Below are positions 26,047-38,258 of a DNA stretch of 64,000 bases, in pieces; the stretch's first letter is position 1; every line of letters begins with the position of its first letter. The DNA is from Setophaga petechia (lineage: Eukaryota; Chordata; Aves; Passeriformes; Parulidae). The notes beneath the pieces are model-generated. The model ran no database searches. It was not told the origin of the DNA and saw only the letters and a list, made by a program, of their open reading frames with translations. The stretch lies in contig JANCRA010000032.1 of the NCBI GenBank assembly GCA_024362935.1, positions 7,057,001 to 7,121,000 of the forward strand. The letters are read 5' to 3'. A program made the position numbers and the translations under genes.

Positions 26047-29000
26047 TCTTTCTAAATGGGACTGAAGATAAAAAAATGCACTTTGCAAATGGTACAAGGA
26101 CTGTCCTACCTCCTGCTCAGGGCAGATGGAGGGCACGGAGGGCACTTTGTCACACACACTGCAGCTTTACCCCCATGCTGTGAGCGTGAGCTGCCCAGGG
26201 CTGTGTGCTGGAGGCTCAGCCCTCTCATGGCTTCAGCTGGCCCTGGAGCCTGTGCACCAGCACTGGCCTGCTCAGCATCTGCTCCCCTCTCCTGCTGACA
26301 CACTTAATTTTAGCTCCAAGCCAAAGGACAACACAGAGGCCACATTTTCTTGTTTGTTGTTCCTGCATAAATATTTCCTAACACAGTATCTTGAAGAGTA
26401 TTTCAGCCTCAACTGAGTGATCTGGAAGGCAACCCAAGAGGTGTACATACCCAAGGACACAGAGCAGGGGCAGCAAGTGGAATCAAAACACAGCTGGTAA
26501 GCAGTGAGTACTCCTCCTCATGGCAAAAGTATGGCACACAACGAGGCTTCTACCAGGACAAGAAAACTGGATGGCAGGTGGGAATTTCACTAGCATGAGC
26601 ACTCATGCACAACCCTTTCAGCAAACCACTGCCCATGACATGGCTCAGATGGGATGGGCCCTTTGTTGTAAACCATGCCTGTGCCTGATGCATTGCATGG
26701 ATAATCTCCTCTGGCCTGAAATCTGCTGTCAGTGGGATGGGCTTTCTGCAGTCTTGCATATGAGTTTCTAAATTATCTACCCCCGAAAGTCTATCTGTCA
26801 TGTCTCCACAAGATTTGTAGGTGTTTTCTTCCAAAGGCACACAGGGCTGTACATAACCACAAGCACAAATCATATGTACATTTTTTGTGTCTATTTTAAA
26901 AGTAAGCAGACTCCAGAATTACCTTCAATGAAACTGTATGATGAAGAGTTTAACCACCATGTCTTAAATGTAACAGGGATGAATATTATATTGTAAAGAT
27001 GCTGTCATTTTTATGAGTTTGCCATTATTCACTTGGTTGTAAGGAGTTAGATCAGAAGCAAGTAATTGGAGGGGGGAAAAATTGGGAAAGGCAATGATGG
27101 CAAGGCAAGGTGGGGTTCAGCCAGGACCATAAGCCCATTGCAGAACAGCAGTGAGATGGGGAATGCCCTGGTGAGTGTCTGGCTGGTGAGAACCCAGATC
27201 TGGAGCTAGGACAAGAGAGGATACCCAAAGCTGAAAGGTGCTGATCTACCAAAGAAACCAGGTGAAGGGTGTGTGCATCTGTGTGTGTGTGTAAAGGGAA
27301 TTGTCAACACCACCTGGGTGAAACACCCATAATAAAGGGTGACCTTGAACTCAAAGTGAGAGCAGCTCAACTGAAACCTACAGGTAATGGGGAAATGTAT
27401 GCATGGGCTTCCCTCTCCTCATCCCATCTTCCGCTCTTCACCTCCCTTCAGAGGAATAAACAGTGTTTTATTTCAGTGAATTTGTGTTTGGATGACTTGA
27501 CTGTTGATCTCCTCCCTTCCTTTCTTACACATTTGGGTCAGGTCTTGGCTGGACACCTGTGTCATATCTGCAGCTGGGGAGGGGAAGTAGAGTCTGTGGT
27601 GGGAGGCAGCTCCTCCATCCCCAAGGCTGTTCCAAGAGCCCCTGAGCCATTCCCTGCTGGCACCCACCACATGCCTCCAGCTGGTGCAGGAACCAGGGCA
27701 GCAGGCTCAGGCCAAACAATTAAAGCTAAACGAGATTTCATCTGCTCTTGGCATCAGCCAGACTCACCATAGACAGAGCTGCAGGGTGTCCAAAATTGCT
27801 GAGACTCTTGGACCAACAAACCTGGTAATGGCTGTGGGCAGGAGAGGCTGGAAAGTGCCCCAAAGGCACAGATTTACCCCAGTGAGTACCCTTAAAAAGA
27901 GTTACTTGAGAAGGAGGGATATCCCTGAACACACCTTCTTCTCAGGCCTTGGCTGGTTTTAGGAGAAATAAGTGGCTGTTTGGAAACACACATTAAACCA
28001 TAAGCCAAAAAATATGGTGGGGTTTTTTCCTACCAGAGTATCTTGCAGTGGTTTTGAGTACACAAATCAATGCTACCTGAACCCTGAGTAAGTTTGGTGT
28101 TGCCTGCAGTGAAGTGATTAAATTCACTCTCATCATCTTTGTTTAAATGATTGTGACACCATAATCAAATATGTAGAAATTATTCATGCCAATTTAAATT
28201 GGTGTGTTAAGCAAGCACCATAGTTTCCAAGCACAAAAGAGACAGGCTGATGCTTTTAAAATAAAAATATGTTGCAATGTGAGGTAGGGGACTATACAGT
28301 AGAAAAATAAAAACAAGTAATATAAAGCAATTCAAGACTTGCAATTAAAAAATTCTCAAGATTCTTCCTGGACACAATGAATGTAATCAAACTGCTCAGA
28401 TCAGAGGTGACACTGCCCTTCAGCTCAGCTGCTCCCACAACAGGGCTTGGCTATGTATGTCCTGCAGCATGGATGAACAGAGGTGCTTTGCATTTCTCCT
28501 CCACCTGAGATTCACGTTCTTGAGAACTGGTTTATCATCAGGACCCACCAATGTGCCAGCCTGACTGCCCTAGCCCACATCTCTCACATACTCCTCTCAT
28601 ACCTCGTGTACAACCAGTGACTCTTGGCAGAGTCAATGCTGTCAGCCTCAACTGTGAATGCCAGAAATCATGTCCCACCAGAAATAATCTGAAAATACAA
28701 GGACCTTGTGAACTCAGCTTGCCTGCAGGGGTTTGAATTCCTTATGTATCACATGTGATGGCAAGACCAATTCTAACTGAATTGCTGAAGTACAGCCACA
28801 GTGACATTTAAGAACCGCCAAACACATTAACAATTGCATTTGGAGACCAGCAATTTCACTCTGCACTCCACCCAAGAAACTGGAACAGCACTATTTGCAG
28901 TCATGATTATTCTTAGCTAAGTTGCCATGGAACAAAGCCTGGTTAATCCTAGTGGACTGATTCAGAACAATCTCTCCTTCTAATCTTATTGCCTAATTCT

Positions 29001-30874
29001 CTATCACTCCCATTAGGTTAGTAATTATTTAAGGTGTAAGAGGAGCAGGATTTTCAAGGAATCGTCATTACACTATGTACAATGGTAGCAGCAGCACAGT
29101 TCTCTCACTAAGAATAATAAAGGATGTTTTTGTTTCTCTTTGAAGGAGGCAGGGTAAAGTATTTTTCCTTCTAGAAGCAGATCCTCCATTGAATTTTCCT
29201 TGAATTCACAGGATTTAGTACACGAGTCCATGTGTTGCTTTGAGCCTTAGAAATGACAATCATTTGGTCAGTGATATCTTTGCCAGAGAAATAAATGTTT
29301 TGGGGAATGTGTATATAATAAGACAGATGTGCTGTTAAAAGAAGTTATTGTACTTTGCCATTTTTCTGATGCCAGCTTCATTGGCACCTTTCTTCTATCA
29401 CCTAAGTAATAGCCTGACCTCTTCTATTTACTGATAGTAATACATAACATTGATTTCAAATACCTCACAAGCCTCCTGGAAACCAGTCAAGAAGTGTTGT
29501 ACGTGCTAGCATTCCCTAGGGACTGCAGGCAGCCCAGCAGTACAGCAGGAGCCTGCTGTAAATGGCCCCATGTTGCAATCCAGTTCTTGGGGCAGAAGCT
29601 CATGCAGTGTCCAGTCACTCAGCGCCTCCAGACTCTGCCTTACAAGTCAAGTGTATTGCAAGGCTCCCAAGGTAGCTGACTCAGACATTGTGACACAGCT
29701 CTTAGCAACGAGGTGTGTGCAGAACTACCATGAGGAGAGGTGAATTTTTCATGGGTTTTTTGAGAATTGATTTATCAGAAATTAAATCACGGTCAGGTAG
29801 TGGAAAGGAGATACTGGGGAAAAGAATGTCATTCATGTTTGCAATATGCCTCCCACAGAAACACAGATATCTCCTTTAATAAATCTCTGGAAAAAGCCAT
29901 GCAAGCTTTCTGCTTGCAGGGCTAAGCTTGCAGTGATTAAAGCCACAGCAATATTTTCTTTACAAGAAATAGCACCATAAGGTCACTGCAGACATCACCA
30001 CTCTGCTCAGGGTTACAGAGAATAAGGTAATTTAATTTTAAAGTGCCTTGTCACTGGAATAAATTTGAGAAAGATATTAAAACCAGCCCTGACCTGAAAA
30101 TAGAGGTATCCAAAGCAAATAAAGGTTTTGATGAAACAGATGGTAACCATAATTAACTTTGGCATTTTCTGCCATAAACCACATTGTTTTAACTCAATTT
30201 GTTGGCCTTTGTTTTCTTTTTCTCTTTTTTTAATTAAACAAACCCACTTCCATCTAATCAGCAATGAGTTCATAGCCAAACAACAAAATAGCCTGTTTTA
30301 AGAAATCTGGGTAGGACACAGCCCAGGCCAACAGCCATCAAAGGCTCCAGTGCCTGCTTTCTCCTGGCCAGGAGGCTGCAGAGCTGCTGCTCCAGTGCCT
30401 GGCAGGAGCCCTGCCCTGTGCTGGGATCATATCTGTTTGTTTACACAAAATGTAAAAATCCCATCCTGCAGCTGCTGCCAAGCAATGTGAACTATGCTGC
30501 ACAAGCCAGGGGCGGTGGGTTCATTTTCTGTTATTTATCAGCAAAACTGGAATCTTCACTTCAGCTGTTTGCACATATATGTGCCGACATAAACCAGTTT
30601 AGATAAATAGCTCTGATTCTGTTGTAAACATGTAGGTATTTGAATCTTTCCTTGCTGCTTCAAAACCACAATGAAGGCTATGCCAACAATCCTGCCTAAG
30701 ACCATTTATCTCATTTTGTCAGTTCATCTTGCAGTGGGAGACCATTACTGAAAAGAGGCATTTGCTTGCAAGTGATGTGACCATTCCTGGTGATCGTTTC
30801 AATGCTATTAAGACATCCCTACAGCTTTACTTCTGTTGCTTTTAGTAAAATTTAAAAAAATTCTCACTGACAGG

Positions 30875-31288
30875 ATGGAAAGCTCAAATTATGAAAGTCT
30901 TCTGACTTTTTTGTCTCTGATGCTTTTTGCAACACTTAAGAGTGGATGTGTGCCAAAGAAGTCTGAAATTGATTATGAAATTGAGAGAATTAAGGATTTC
31001 TGGTATTTTTTTACCATAAATGAAGCAGGAAGGTTCCCATGGCCAAGGCAGTATGTTTGTATTTTTCCCCATTTTAACAACATTTTGACCATGTCAAGGC
31101 CAAGTTTGTCATTTCACTTATTCAGTTTCATTATTGCCTGGAGTAACGAGAGCAGAGAGGAAAAAATGCTAGAGATGGCCCAGACCACAGCAATTCAATG
31201 CAAAATGATGAAGGACAGACATTTCAGGGCTTGTTTTTATTTTGTATCTGCAAACTGCTTTTGCCTCTGTCAGACAAGTTGTGCATAG
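30875..31288 (+). CDS. Unrecognised 137-codon ORF with hydrophobic N-terminus (doubtful)
   Basis: The first ATG (30,875) follows TGACAGG, so an AG lies directly before it. Residues 9-21 are strongly hydrophobic (LLTFLSLMLFATL) and are followed by KSGC and a charged stretch (EIDYEIERIKDFWYFF), an arrangement like a secretory signal peptide. After residue 58 (…FPWPRQ) there is GTATGT, a usable 5' splice motif, so a short first exon is conceivable. I do not recognise the sequence. The later part of the frame has the compositional look of translated non-coding DNA. No promoter or CpG island is evident. Chance is the likeliest explanation. Confidence 0.12.
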   Translation: MESSNYESLLTFLSLMLFATLKSGCVPKKSEIDYEIERIKDFWYFFTINEAGRFPWPRQYVCIFPHFNNILTMSRPSLSFHLFSFIIAWSNESREEKMLEMAQTTAIQCKMMKDRHFRACFYFVSANCFCLCQTSCA

Positions 31289-31387
31289 CCTTACTCAGGC
31301 AAAATTCCTTAGGATTTCAAGGGAAAATATGACTGCAGATAGGCAGGCTGCCTCTGAAGGCAATGTCCCAAAGCACAGATGTAACAG

Positions 31388-31600
31388 AGAATCATAGAAT
31401 GGTTTGGACAGGACCCCGAAGATGATCTCATGCCCCCTGCCATAGACACCTTCCACCAGACAAGGTTGCTCAAAGACCCATCCAACCTGGCCTGGAACAA
31501 ATCCAGGCATGGAGCATCCACAAATTTTCCAGGCAACGTGTTCCAGTGCCTCACCACCTGCACAGTAACTAACTTCTCCCTTATATCTAATTTAATATTA
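31388..31600 (-). mobile_element. CR1 LINE 3' end, reverse orientation
   Basis: It opens with AGAATCATAGAATGGTTTGG, the reverse complement of the CR1 terminal repeats. It then continues through the 3'UTR into the ORF2 C-terminus, which reads VRHWNTLPGKFVDAPCLDLF on the minus strand with several substitutions. The fragment is 5'-truncated after about 210 bp and is not functional. It is the first of a cluster of same-orientation CR1 pieces between 31.4 and 35.1 kb. Confidence 0.93.
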
Positions 31601-32737
31601 GATAAGATATAAAAATAAATAAATATGTCACCAACACGGTGACAGCAAGACAGTCACCATCATGCTGCATATCAATAACAAATAAGTGCTGGAAGTGGAA
31701 ACATACTAAACCCAGCCATGCCACCACTGTCTTGCAGGCAGACTTCCTATGACACCACCAGCTACACCTGGATTCATATGTTCAGATTTCTTACTTGGAG
31801 ACTGTCCTCTCTCTGCCCAAACCTGAGAGAGTTTAAGCTGGATCTAAATGTGGTTTCTCACATTTCTTCTCTCTTCCATCTCACTAGTTCCCTCCAGTGC
31901 ATTTCTGTGTGACTGAATCACTGTGTGATTTCTGTGTGTCCTTCTCTGTGTAAGCTTTGGGTGAGAAACTCTGCTGGGGTCTTCCACAAAAGCAGTGGGA
32001 GCTGCAACTGCTGTGAGCAAGACTTGAGGGGAATGCTTGTGGCCCTGCTTCATCCCCTCCTTTTCTGGCTGTCAACAGGTCTGGGATCTGTAAACCCCCT
32101 TGTCAGGCACAGGCTGCTGAGGACTGCACTGAAATCCTCTTTGCACTTACAGAGCTCACGCCCAGCACGGGTCCTGGGCACAGCAGGCTGGCACTGGGAG
32201 CCTTGAGCACAGCCCAGCACTCCAACACCTCCGTGGGAAGGGCAGAACTCCACTGAAACTCCCTCAGAGCTTTTTCTTACCGAGGTGAGAGGAGTAGTGG
32301 CCTAAAGAACAAAAGAGAGGTCATTTTTTGGTGATTACATAAATGTTTTGAGCACCTTTGTAAATAATGCATGTGCTGAGGGAGTGGGAATACTGCATAG
32401 CAGGGAGGGATGTCAAAGAAAACAAACAAGTGCTTTAAAACAAAATACTCGGGATACAGTGGCGAGGAAATCAGTCAGAGGAGGGCCAAAATTAATTCAC
32501 CAGAATAAGGACAAAAGCTCAGAGCCATTTGTGAACCAATCGTTGGTGTATTATTATTATTATTGTTGTTGTTGTTGTTGTTACTATGACTATTATTATT
32601 TGTGTGTGTGTGTGTACTTAGCATGTTTAAAGCTGATCTGCTCATAAATTGCTCTGTGGCTCCCTCTAATGACAGCTTTACCGAAAGTGGGCTCCGGGAG
32701 GCAGAGAACAATGAAACTTCTGCGCTCTTGGTGTAGC
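31601..32737. other. Non-coding spacer within the CR1 cluster
   Basis: No gene is recognised. Apart from the compound microsatellite at 32,549 the sequence is unremarkable. Overlapping frames at 31,925-32,253 on both strands have no recognisable product. Confidence 0.5.
32549..32615. repeat. Compound microsatellite (TTA)n-(TTG)n-(TTA)n-(TG)n
   Basis: About five TTA units run directly into six TTG units. A short ACTATGAC break follows, then further TTA units and about eight TG units. Adjacent arrays whose units differ by one base suggest that a point-mutated unit was amplified next to its parent array. Confidence 0.92.
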
Positions 32738-32912
32738 ACAGAATCGTACCATCGCTGAACGGTTTGGGTTGGAAGGAGCCTTAAAAATCCTCTAGTTACA
32801 AATCCTCTAGTTACAGCCCTTCTGCCGTGGCAGGGACACCTTCCACTAGACCAGCTGGCCTTGAACACTTCCAGGGATGGGGCATCTCCAACTTCTCTGG
32901 GCAGGGGACCAA
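32738..32912 (-). mobile_element. CR1 LINE 3' end, reverse orientation, with internal duplication
   Basis: It opens with CACAGAATCGTACCATCG and the GGTTGGAAGGAGCC block of CR1 in reverse orientation. The ORF2 C-terminus reads LPREVGDAPSLEVFKA on the minus strand. A 15-bp unit (AATCCTCTAGTTACA) is duplicated in tandem at 32,786-32,815 inside the element, a post-insertion event. About 175 bp remain. Confidence 0.92.
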
Positions 32913-33983
32913 AAAGTAAAAAATGGCTGATACACTTGATCCTCAGGCAGATTTCTTTACAGCTACAACAGGGGTACTGCCTAATCAAGAAATGTGTTGC
33001 TGATTCCAGAGCAAATTAAAAGAATTGGATAATAGGGAGACTAAAGCTAAAAAAAATAATGACAGGATCTAGCAATGTACAAACAGCAATGTCAGAGCAT
33101 AGGATCATTTAAAATATAATATCCACACTGAAGTAGTTCAAAATTAATTATAGAAGTCCGTATAATACAATTCAATGAAAGCCATAATTCCTCCTGTATA
33201 GATTAAAATGTACATCAAGTCTTGCAACACATCAATGAGAATTTCCACACTAGTATTTTCTGACACTTTGCACTCCTAAAGTCACCCTGGATATCAGCAC
33301 AGTCCAAAGGGAATAAAGTCTGTTTGGTTTCCAGCTCTGAAAATTATTTTAGTTGTGAAATCTTCAGGCAGTTAGATATGAGAGAAAGCTGTAACAAAAC
33401 AATCTCTTACATGTGAACAAGTGATACTAGTAAAAGTCATGCTGTATTTGCACATACATCCCTTTCTGCCCAATGTGTATTTCTCTCATATGCAGATCAG
33501 GAACATTTTGTTTGATTAAGCGTTTGTTTGTGTCAACTCCAACCTGCCTTTAGCCACAGCAATTATCTTTTTAGGCAAAATTAATATTCCATACTGTCAC
33601 TTATTTTTAATGCTGACTTTGAAACAAAGACACTTGTTTCAGAGTACAGAGAAAGAGTCTTAATGAACAGTAGGTTGGGTAAAGAGCAGAACAGAATGTG
33701 GAAACTAGAGGAAAACAATATTTAACAATTCCTTGGGTATAATTCCCACATAAATAAATGATTTATGCAGCAAAATACTTTAAGAAAACTGTTTAACATT
33801 CTAATACACATTGATTTGTCTCACAGTAAGGTAGAAAGCATTTTATTTAACAGGGAGGTTCGTGGCTCAGCTGATGCAAGTCCCAGAGTGCTCAGTGGCA
33901 GGGCCTTGGAAGGAACCTGAAGTGACATGTAGTGAAGGACTCATTCAAATGGGAATATTTTGGTCCACATAGGCTACGTGTAG
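32913..33983. other. AT-rich non-coding spacer
   Basis: No open frame of note, repeat array or RNA structure is recognised. It separates two CR1 3' fragments. Confidence 0.55.
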
Positions 33984-34205
33984 AATCACAGAATTATAGA
34001 ACTCTTTAGGTTGGAAAGGTCTCTTAGTTCATCAAGTCCAACTGTTAATGTAGAACTGCAAGCTCCAGCACTAAAGCATATCCCCAAGAGCCACATCTAC
34101 ATGTCTTTCAAACACCTCCAGGATGGTGACTCCCTGAGCTGCCTACTCTAGCCTGTCTGGCTTGACACTCCTTCTGGTGAAGAAATTTTCCCTACTATGT
34201 GCATG
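33984..34205 (-). mobile_element. CR1 LINE 3' end, reverse orientation
   Basis: It starts with AGAATCACAGAATTATAGAA and TTTAGGTTGGAAAGGTCTC and continues through 'CATCAAGTCCAACTG'. It ends near GTGAAGAAATTTTCCCTA, a block known from CR1 ORF2/3'UTR boundaries. It is 5'-truncated and diverged. It lies 0.74 kb from the reverse-transcriptase remnant near 35.0 kb in the same orientation. The two could be parts of one internally deleted element or two separate insertions. Confidence 0.92.
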
Positions 34206-34947
34206 CTCTTTTGCTAAGAAATATGTAATTACTACCTACCATTCACCCCACGTGACTTTTTTTGCCCCTTTTGGATGTTAACACCCCATTTGCACCATAG
34301 TGAAATGTTTCATTTAACGATAAAAGTAGTCAGTTAGAAATCGTGCTGGTTTTGAAAAAAAAAAAAATTATAGTCAAGACATTTTAATAGACTAATTTCT
34401 GCTTTAGATCACACAGGTGAACAGTTCAACCAAAAGGGGCTGAAGAACAGAGCACAGACAAAAGGAGTCAGGCAGCTGAGAGCAGCAACCCCTAAAGCCA
34501 AAGCCACAACAGAAAGGTCATTACATTATCTCTTTAGTGCACATATGGTCCTCATGTAAAAAGCTTCTGTCCCATCTGTGAGGTTGCTCTACCAATATGT
34601 GTTAATGACATGCTGAGACATCATTTCAACTGCAGAGCTGATTTTCTGCAAATTCTTCATTTGGTCATTACTAGCTCTCCTCCAAAATAAAACAGCATGG
34701 GGTATCACGGAGCCAATTCAGGTCTGTAGCAACTGCACCGATGAGTCCTTATAATGTTACATATTTGGAAACTGCAGAATGAGGGAAAACAGAAGTAGCT
34801 TTAAGATTTCTTCAATGCACATCCCCCTGCTTTCCTTTAATTTTCAAAAAGATTCTGTCCTTAAAATCAGCAGAAGTATTAACATTTACAGAATGCCATT
34901 TATAGAATAACCAAAGTATTCACCTTCAATATGTTTTCATCATTTTT
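34206..34947. other. Non-coding spacer between CR1 remnants
   Basis: AT-rich sequence with an A13 run at about 34,355. If the flanking CR1 pieces belonged to one insertion, this stretch should contain RT-to-3'UTR sequence. I cannot recognise any, so separate insertions or heavy decay are more likely. Confidence 0.45.
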
Positions 34948-35088
34948 TATCAGAACTACAGAAATTAAATATTTGCCAGCAGGGAAATCTGGACCATCTT
35001 TCTGTACTTTTTTGAACACGGGTGAAGCTTTTGTTCTTCTCCAATGACAGGGAATTTTTCCCAAAACTCCATCAAAGATGATGTACAA
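34948..35088 (-). pseudogene. Non-LTR retrotransposon reverse transcriptase remnant (CR1/L2-like)
   Basis: On the minus strand a frame reads LYIIFDGVLGKIPCHWRRT and then KASPVFKKVQKDGPD. This matches the conserved fingers segment of CR1-type reverse transcriptases, where an 'IIF…G.VP..W' block is followed by 'PIFKKG.K.DP.NYRPISL'. Here the downstream NYRP motif is lost (DFPAGKYLIS), the sequence is diverged and no catalytic YADD box is present, so it is an inactive fossil. The element may extend upstream to about 35,240, but that part is not recognisable. Alternatives are other LINE families with the same block. Confidence 0.7.
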
Positions 35089-37694
35089 TAGCCATGGGTG
35101 CCAGCCAATTCTCACAGCACCCTGGACACCACCCTTGGGGTGCCACGGGTGTGCATGAGTTGAGTTCTCTTGAGTCACTCCTGACTCAACCTTCTCTGAT
35201 GGTAGTTCTTCCACTTCTTCCACACCTTGACTAAACAGAGAGGCGTGGGAGACCTTTCTGGTGAAGAAAACACAAAGGTGCACTGGATACAGATTTCTGT
35301 GTGCCTGCAGCCACCAATCCACCCACCCCACTTGGCTACAGTCCTACTTCACTCAGGTTTTTTCCACTAATGCAGCAGTAAGTATTGGCTTTGTGTGGCC
35401 AGGCTTGGGTAGTGGGGGATATAGGGAGGGGGGATCTTCTGTGAGAAGCTGCCAGAAACTTCACCCTCTCGTGTCTGTGAGCATCTGACTACTGCTAACT
35501 AGAATTACAGAGCATAGATGCTGTAACTGATTAAAGTTTCACTCTTCTGCAAAGTCAGGATGACATATATCTATGTTAGGTACCTTTTTCTTAATGCGAG
35601 CATGTAATTTTCCCATTGGGTTTAAAGAATTTATTTTTATTTTTTAAATGCAGGGGGTTTGGGAGGCATTTAAAAGCTGGTTTTCCTCAATATGTTTCAA
35701 GTTTTAATGTTGTGTGTGGAGGGAGAATAAGGAATAAAACTAAAAGTTGAGTGTACAAAGAGCAGAACAACTGTTTTTAATTCTTTCTCTTGCAGCACTG
35801 GAGGAAGCCTCTGGGAATAAATGCCTGCTTTTCCACTGAGTTTCACTTAAACTTTGAGTTTGAGGTTTTGGGTTTCAGAAGGTTGTACACTTTGATGAGT
35901 CAATATTAGTATAAGCATTTGAGACAGGGAATCAGAACATCTGGTTTTGATACCTGCACAAACTCTGCCGCAGTCATGGAGTGTCTAGGTACAATGAGAG
36001 CTACCCTGCAGCTTCAACAGAACAGCAAGTCTCAACTACAACACCAAGGCTTAGCTCAGCTAATGAAACACTAAGCACACAAACATAGTTTATTCATTTT
36101 GTTCAGGGTTAGCACTTGTGGCTGGGGCACAATTTCACAAGGTATAAGAAAAGTCTTGCCTGAGCATTCAGTAAGACAGAGAAAAAAGGTAGAAAGACAG
36201 CAAAAAAACAAACAAACAAAAAAAAACCCCAAAAAAAAACCAAAAAAAACCCACCCAGCAGACAACTGACAGATAAGAGGCAGATGAGAGGAAATAATGG
36301 AACTGAGTTGTCGAGACATCATCAATAAGCAACTCAGCCAGCATGTCTGTGATGGAGAGTGCAGGTTTAGAGTTACCATAAGCCCATATGAATTCATTGC
36401 CCCTTCTGCCCAAAGAAAGAAAGAAAGCAAACCTACTCTTTTGATTGTACAGCTCAGAAGAAATACCTGGTCAAGTATGTCAGACAATACAAATTAACAA
36501 GAATTCCTTTGATTTGACTTCTACTAAATTTTAATACTAAAATTTAATACTTCTTTGATAGAATCTTTCTCAGAATAGAAAATCGTGAAGCAGAGAATTC
36601 TTATTTTAAAACACTGAATCCTAAATGGTCTTCAGGGGTGTTTTTACACAATTAATTTACTCATTGATTTAAGACCAAACAGTACCCATAATGTTGTATG
36701 TGTTCATATTCTAATGGTTACACTCCATGTAATTTCTCTGATCTAGATAAGCAAGATACTGACACACCAAGCCAGCTACTTAGAAACTCTTAGCTATGCT
36801 GAAGATAAAATATTACTGAAACTAGTAATTCTTGCAACAATCTCTCCCCAAATATCAAATGAAATGAAGTTGTAACCTGAGACAAAAACCTCCAAGTTCT
36901 CTGCAGACCACTTTTAGTTTGACTGAATGAAAGCTGGTGAAAACGCGCATTAAAAACATGACTGAGCATCCCATACAACCAACCACTTTTTGCCACAAAA
37001 ACATTAAGTTTGTATTGCACATAAGGCCACAGCCAACATCCTTCTGTAATAACATCCTGATGTTTCTTTATTGTTTCCCTTTTGTACCTTCCCTTGAGCA
37101 TTCTTCACAAAAAGGACTGAAACCAGTGTCCTTCCAAGAGTACACAGAAGAGGTTCCCCTCCAAGAACAGGGATGATAAGAAAGAACTGCCTAAAAGTTC
37201 ATATAGAAGCATTTTCTCAGTCATATATATAATCTATTAATGTAACAGCCTTTAAGAAGTTAGAGAACCTGAAAGTTGAATATTGTGAATATTACACCCA
37301 AGTGTAATGAAGACATGCAGCAAAGTCAGGAAATCACTTCACTATGCTGACTTCCATTATTAAATATTTGCCATTGCAAGAAATATTTTCTAACACCTGG
37401 GAAGTAAAGAATGACTGTATGATTTTGTGCTCTCCTGAATGAGTCACTTTTACTGGCTTTTAGTTAATGCCACTCTTTCTACACTGAACTGCAGCCACAG
37501 AATATACATAGTAAGTCACACAATGCATTTGAATTATTCATACAGACATGGTAGGAAGGCAACTCTTTCACTTAATAAACAGCACTAAGAAGCCACCAGA
37601 GTGTACAGCTTTAAATAGCTTTGCCCTTCCTTAGAGAAATCCTCTTGAAAGACAACAAAGACAAAAATACAAGCTTCAATCAAACCCATCTGCA
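35089..37694. other. Intergenic DNA immediately downstream of CHAMP1
   Basis: AT-rich, with an A/C-rich simple tract at 36,200-36,254 listed separately. No gene is recognised. The frames at 36,071-36,497 are driven by that tract. The sequence may include the far 3'UTR of CHAMP1 if transcription runs past the signals near 37.75 kb. Confidence 0.5.
36200..36254. repeat. A-rich simple repeat with C interruptions
   Basis: Runs of 7-9 A are separated by C, CCCC or CC (AAAAAAAC, AAACAAAC and similar). It is simple sequence. Its reverse complement gives a spurious phenylalanine/leucine-rich frame. Confidence 0.8.
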
Positions 37695-37776
37695 TCTCTC
37701 TTTGGTTGGAGATTACACTTGGAGACTTTTTTATTTCTCTCTTTAGTTGGAGATTACACTTGGAGACTTTTTTATT
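37695..37776. repeat. Tandem duplication, 2 x 41 bp, each copy with a poly(A) hexamer
   Basis: Copy 1 (37,695-37,735) and copy 2 (37,736-37,776) differ at one clear position (TTTGG against TTTAG). Each copy ends in TTTATT, so on the minus strand each contributes an AATAAA hexamer (37,730-37,735 and 37,771-37,776). They lie about 1.3 kb past the CHAMP1 stop codon, in the sense direction. Confidence 0.9.
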
Positions 37777-38258
37777 ATTAATTTAACACTAACACCTTCG
37801 TATCCTAAACCCATATTTAAAACAGCTTGTCTAGGCATAACTGAGCTGGAGAGGACTTCCTTCTTCCTTCTGCTGCCTCCACATAAAATCTACATTCCTT
37901 CTGAATTATAAAGCACTTACGTGTTTTTAACAAATAATATACAAATAACACAAATGCCAGCATCCTAAATAACAGTGCATAAATTCTTGTTTTCCCTTTT
38001 TCCCCCTTGTTTTCCTTGTTTTTCATTTACATCTGACATGTTCTTCTGAAAGAGACAGGAATTTAGACTAACCTTGTTGAGTGATGACTGAGGCTGATGA
38101 CTGTAAAGCTGAAGCTTCCAAAGCAGACCTCCTAGGTAATTCTGCATCTCTTGTTGCCAAAGATACTTAAAAGATACTACGATGAACACAAAGGTTTCCT
38201 TCTTGACTTGAACCAAAAAAAAAAAAAAAATTATGGCCAACACCAGGTTGGGTTTCTT

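Larger units (their letters stand above)
21656..30874. other. Intergenic DNA with simple repeats
   Basis: No recognisable gene is present. The content is AT-rich non-coding DNA, the arrays at 22,040, 24,058 and 26,019 listed separately, and short TG runs near 27,270. Open frames such as 27,269-27,772 (about 167 codons) have no recognisable domain and lack supporting splice or promoter context. Confidence 0.55.

Noticed and set aside
27269..27772. 167-codon plus frame
   Set aside because: No recognisable domain, no promoter or splice support, and the start lies in a TG-rich run.
30875..30960. LKSGC after a hydrophobic stretch as a lipoprotein box
   Set aside because: Bacterial lipobox processing does not apply in a vertebrate nuclear genome.
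34900..35331. 143-codon minus frame as a host gene
   Set aside because: Its recognisable part is a reverse-transcriptase remnant; the rest has no recognisable domain.
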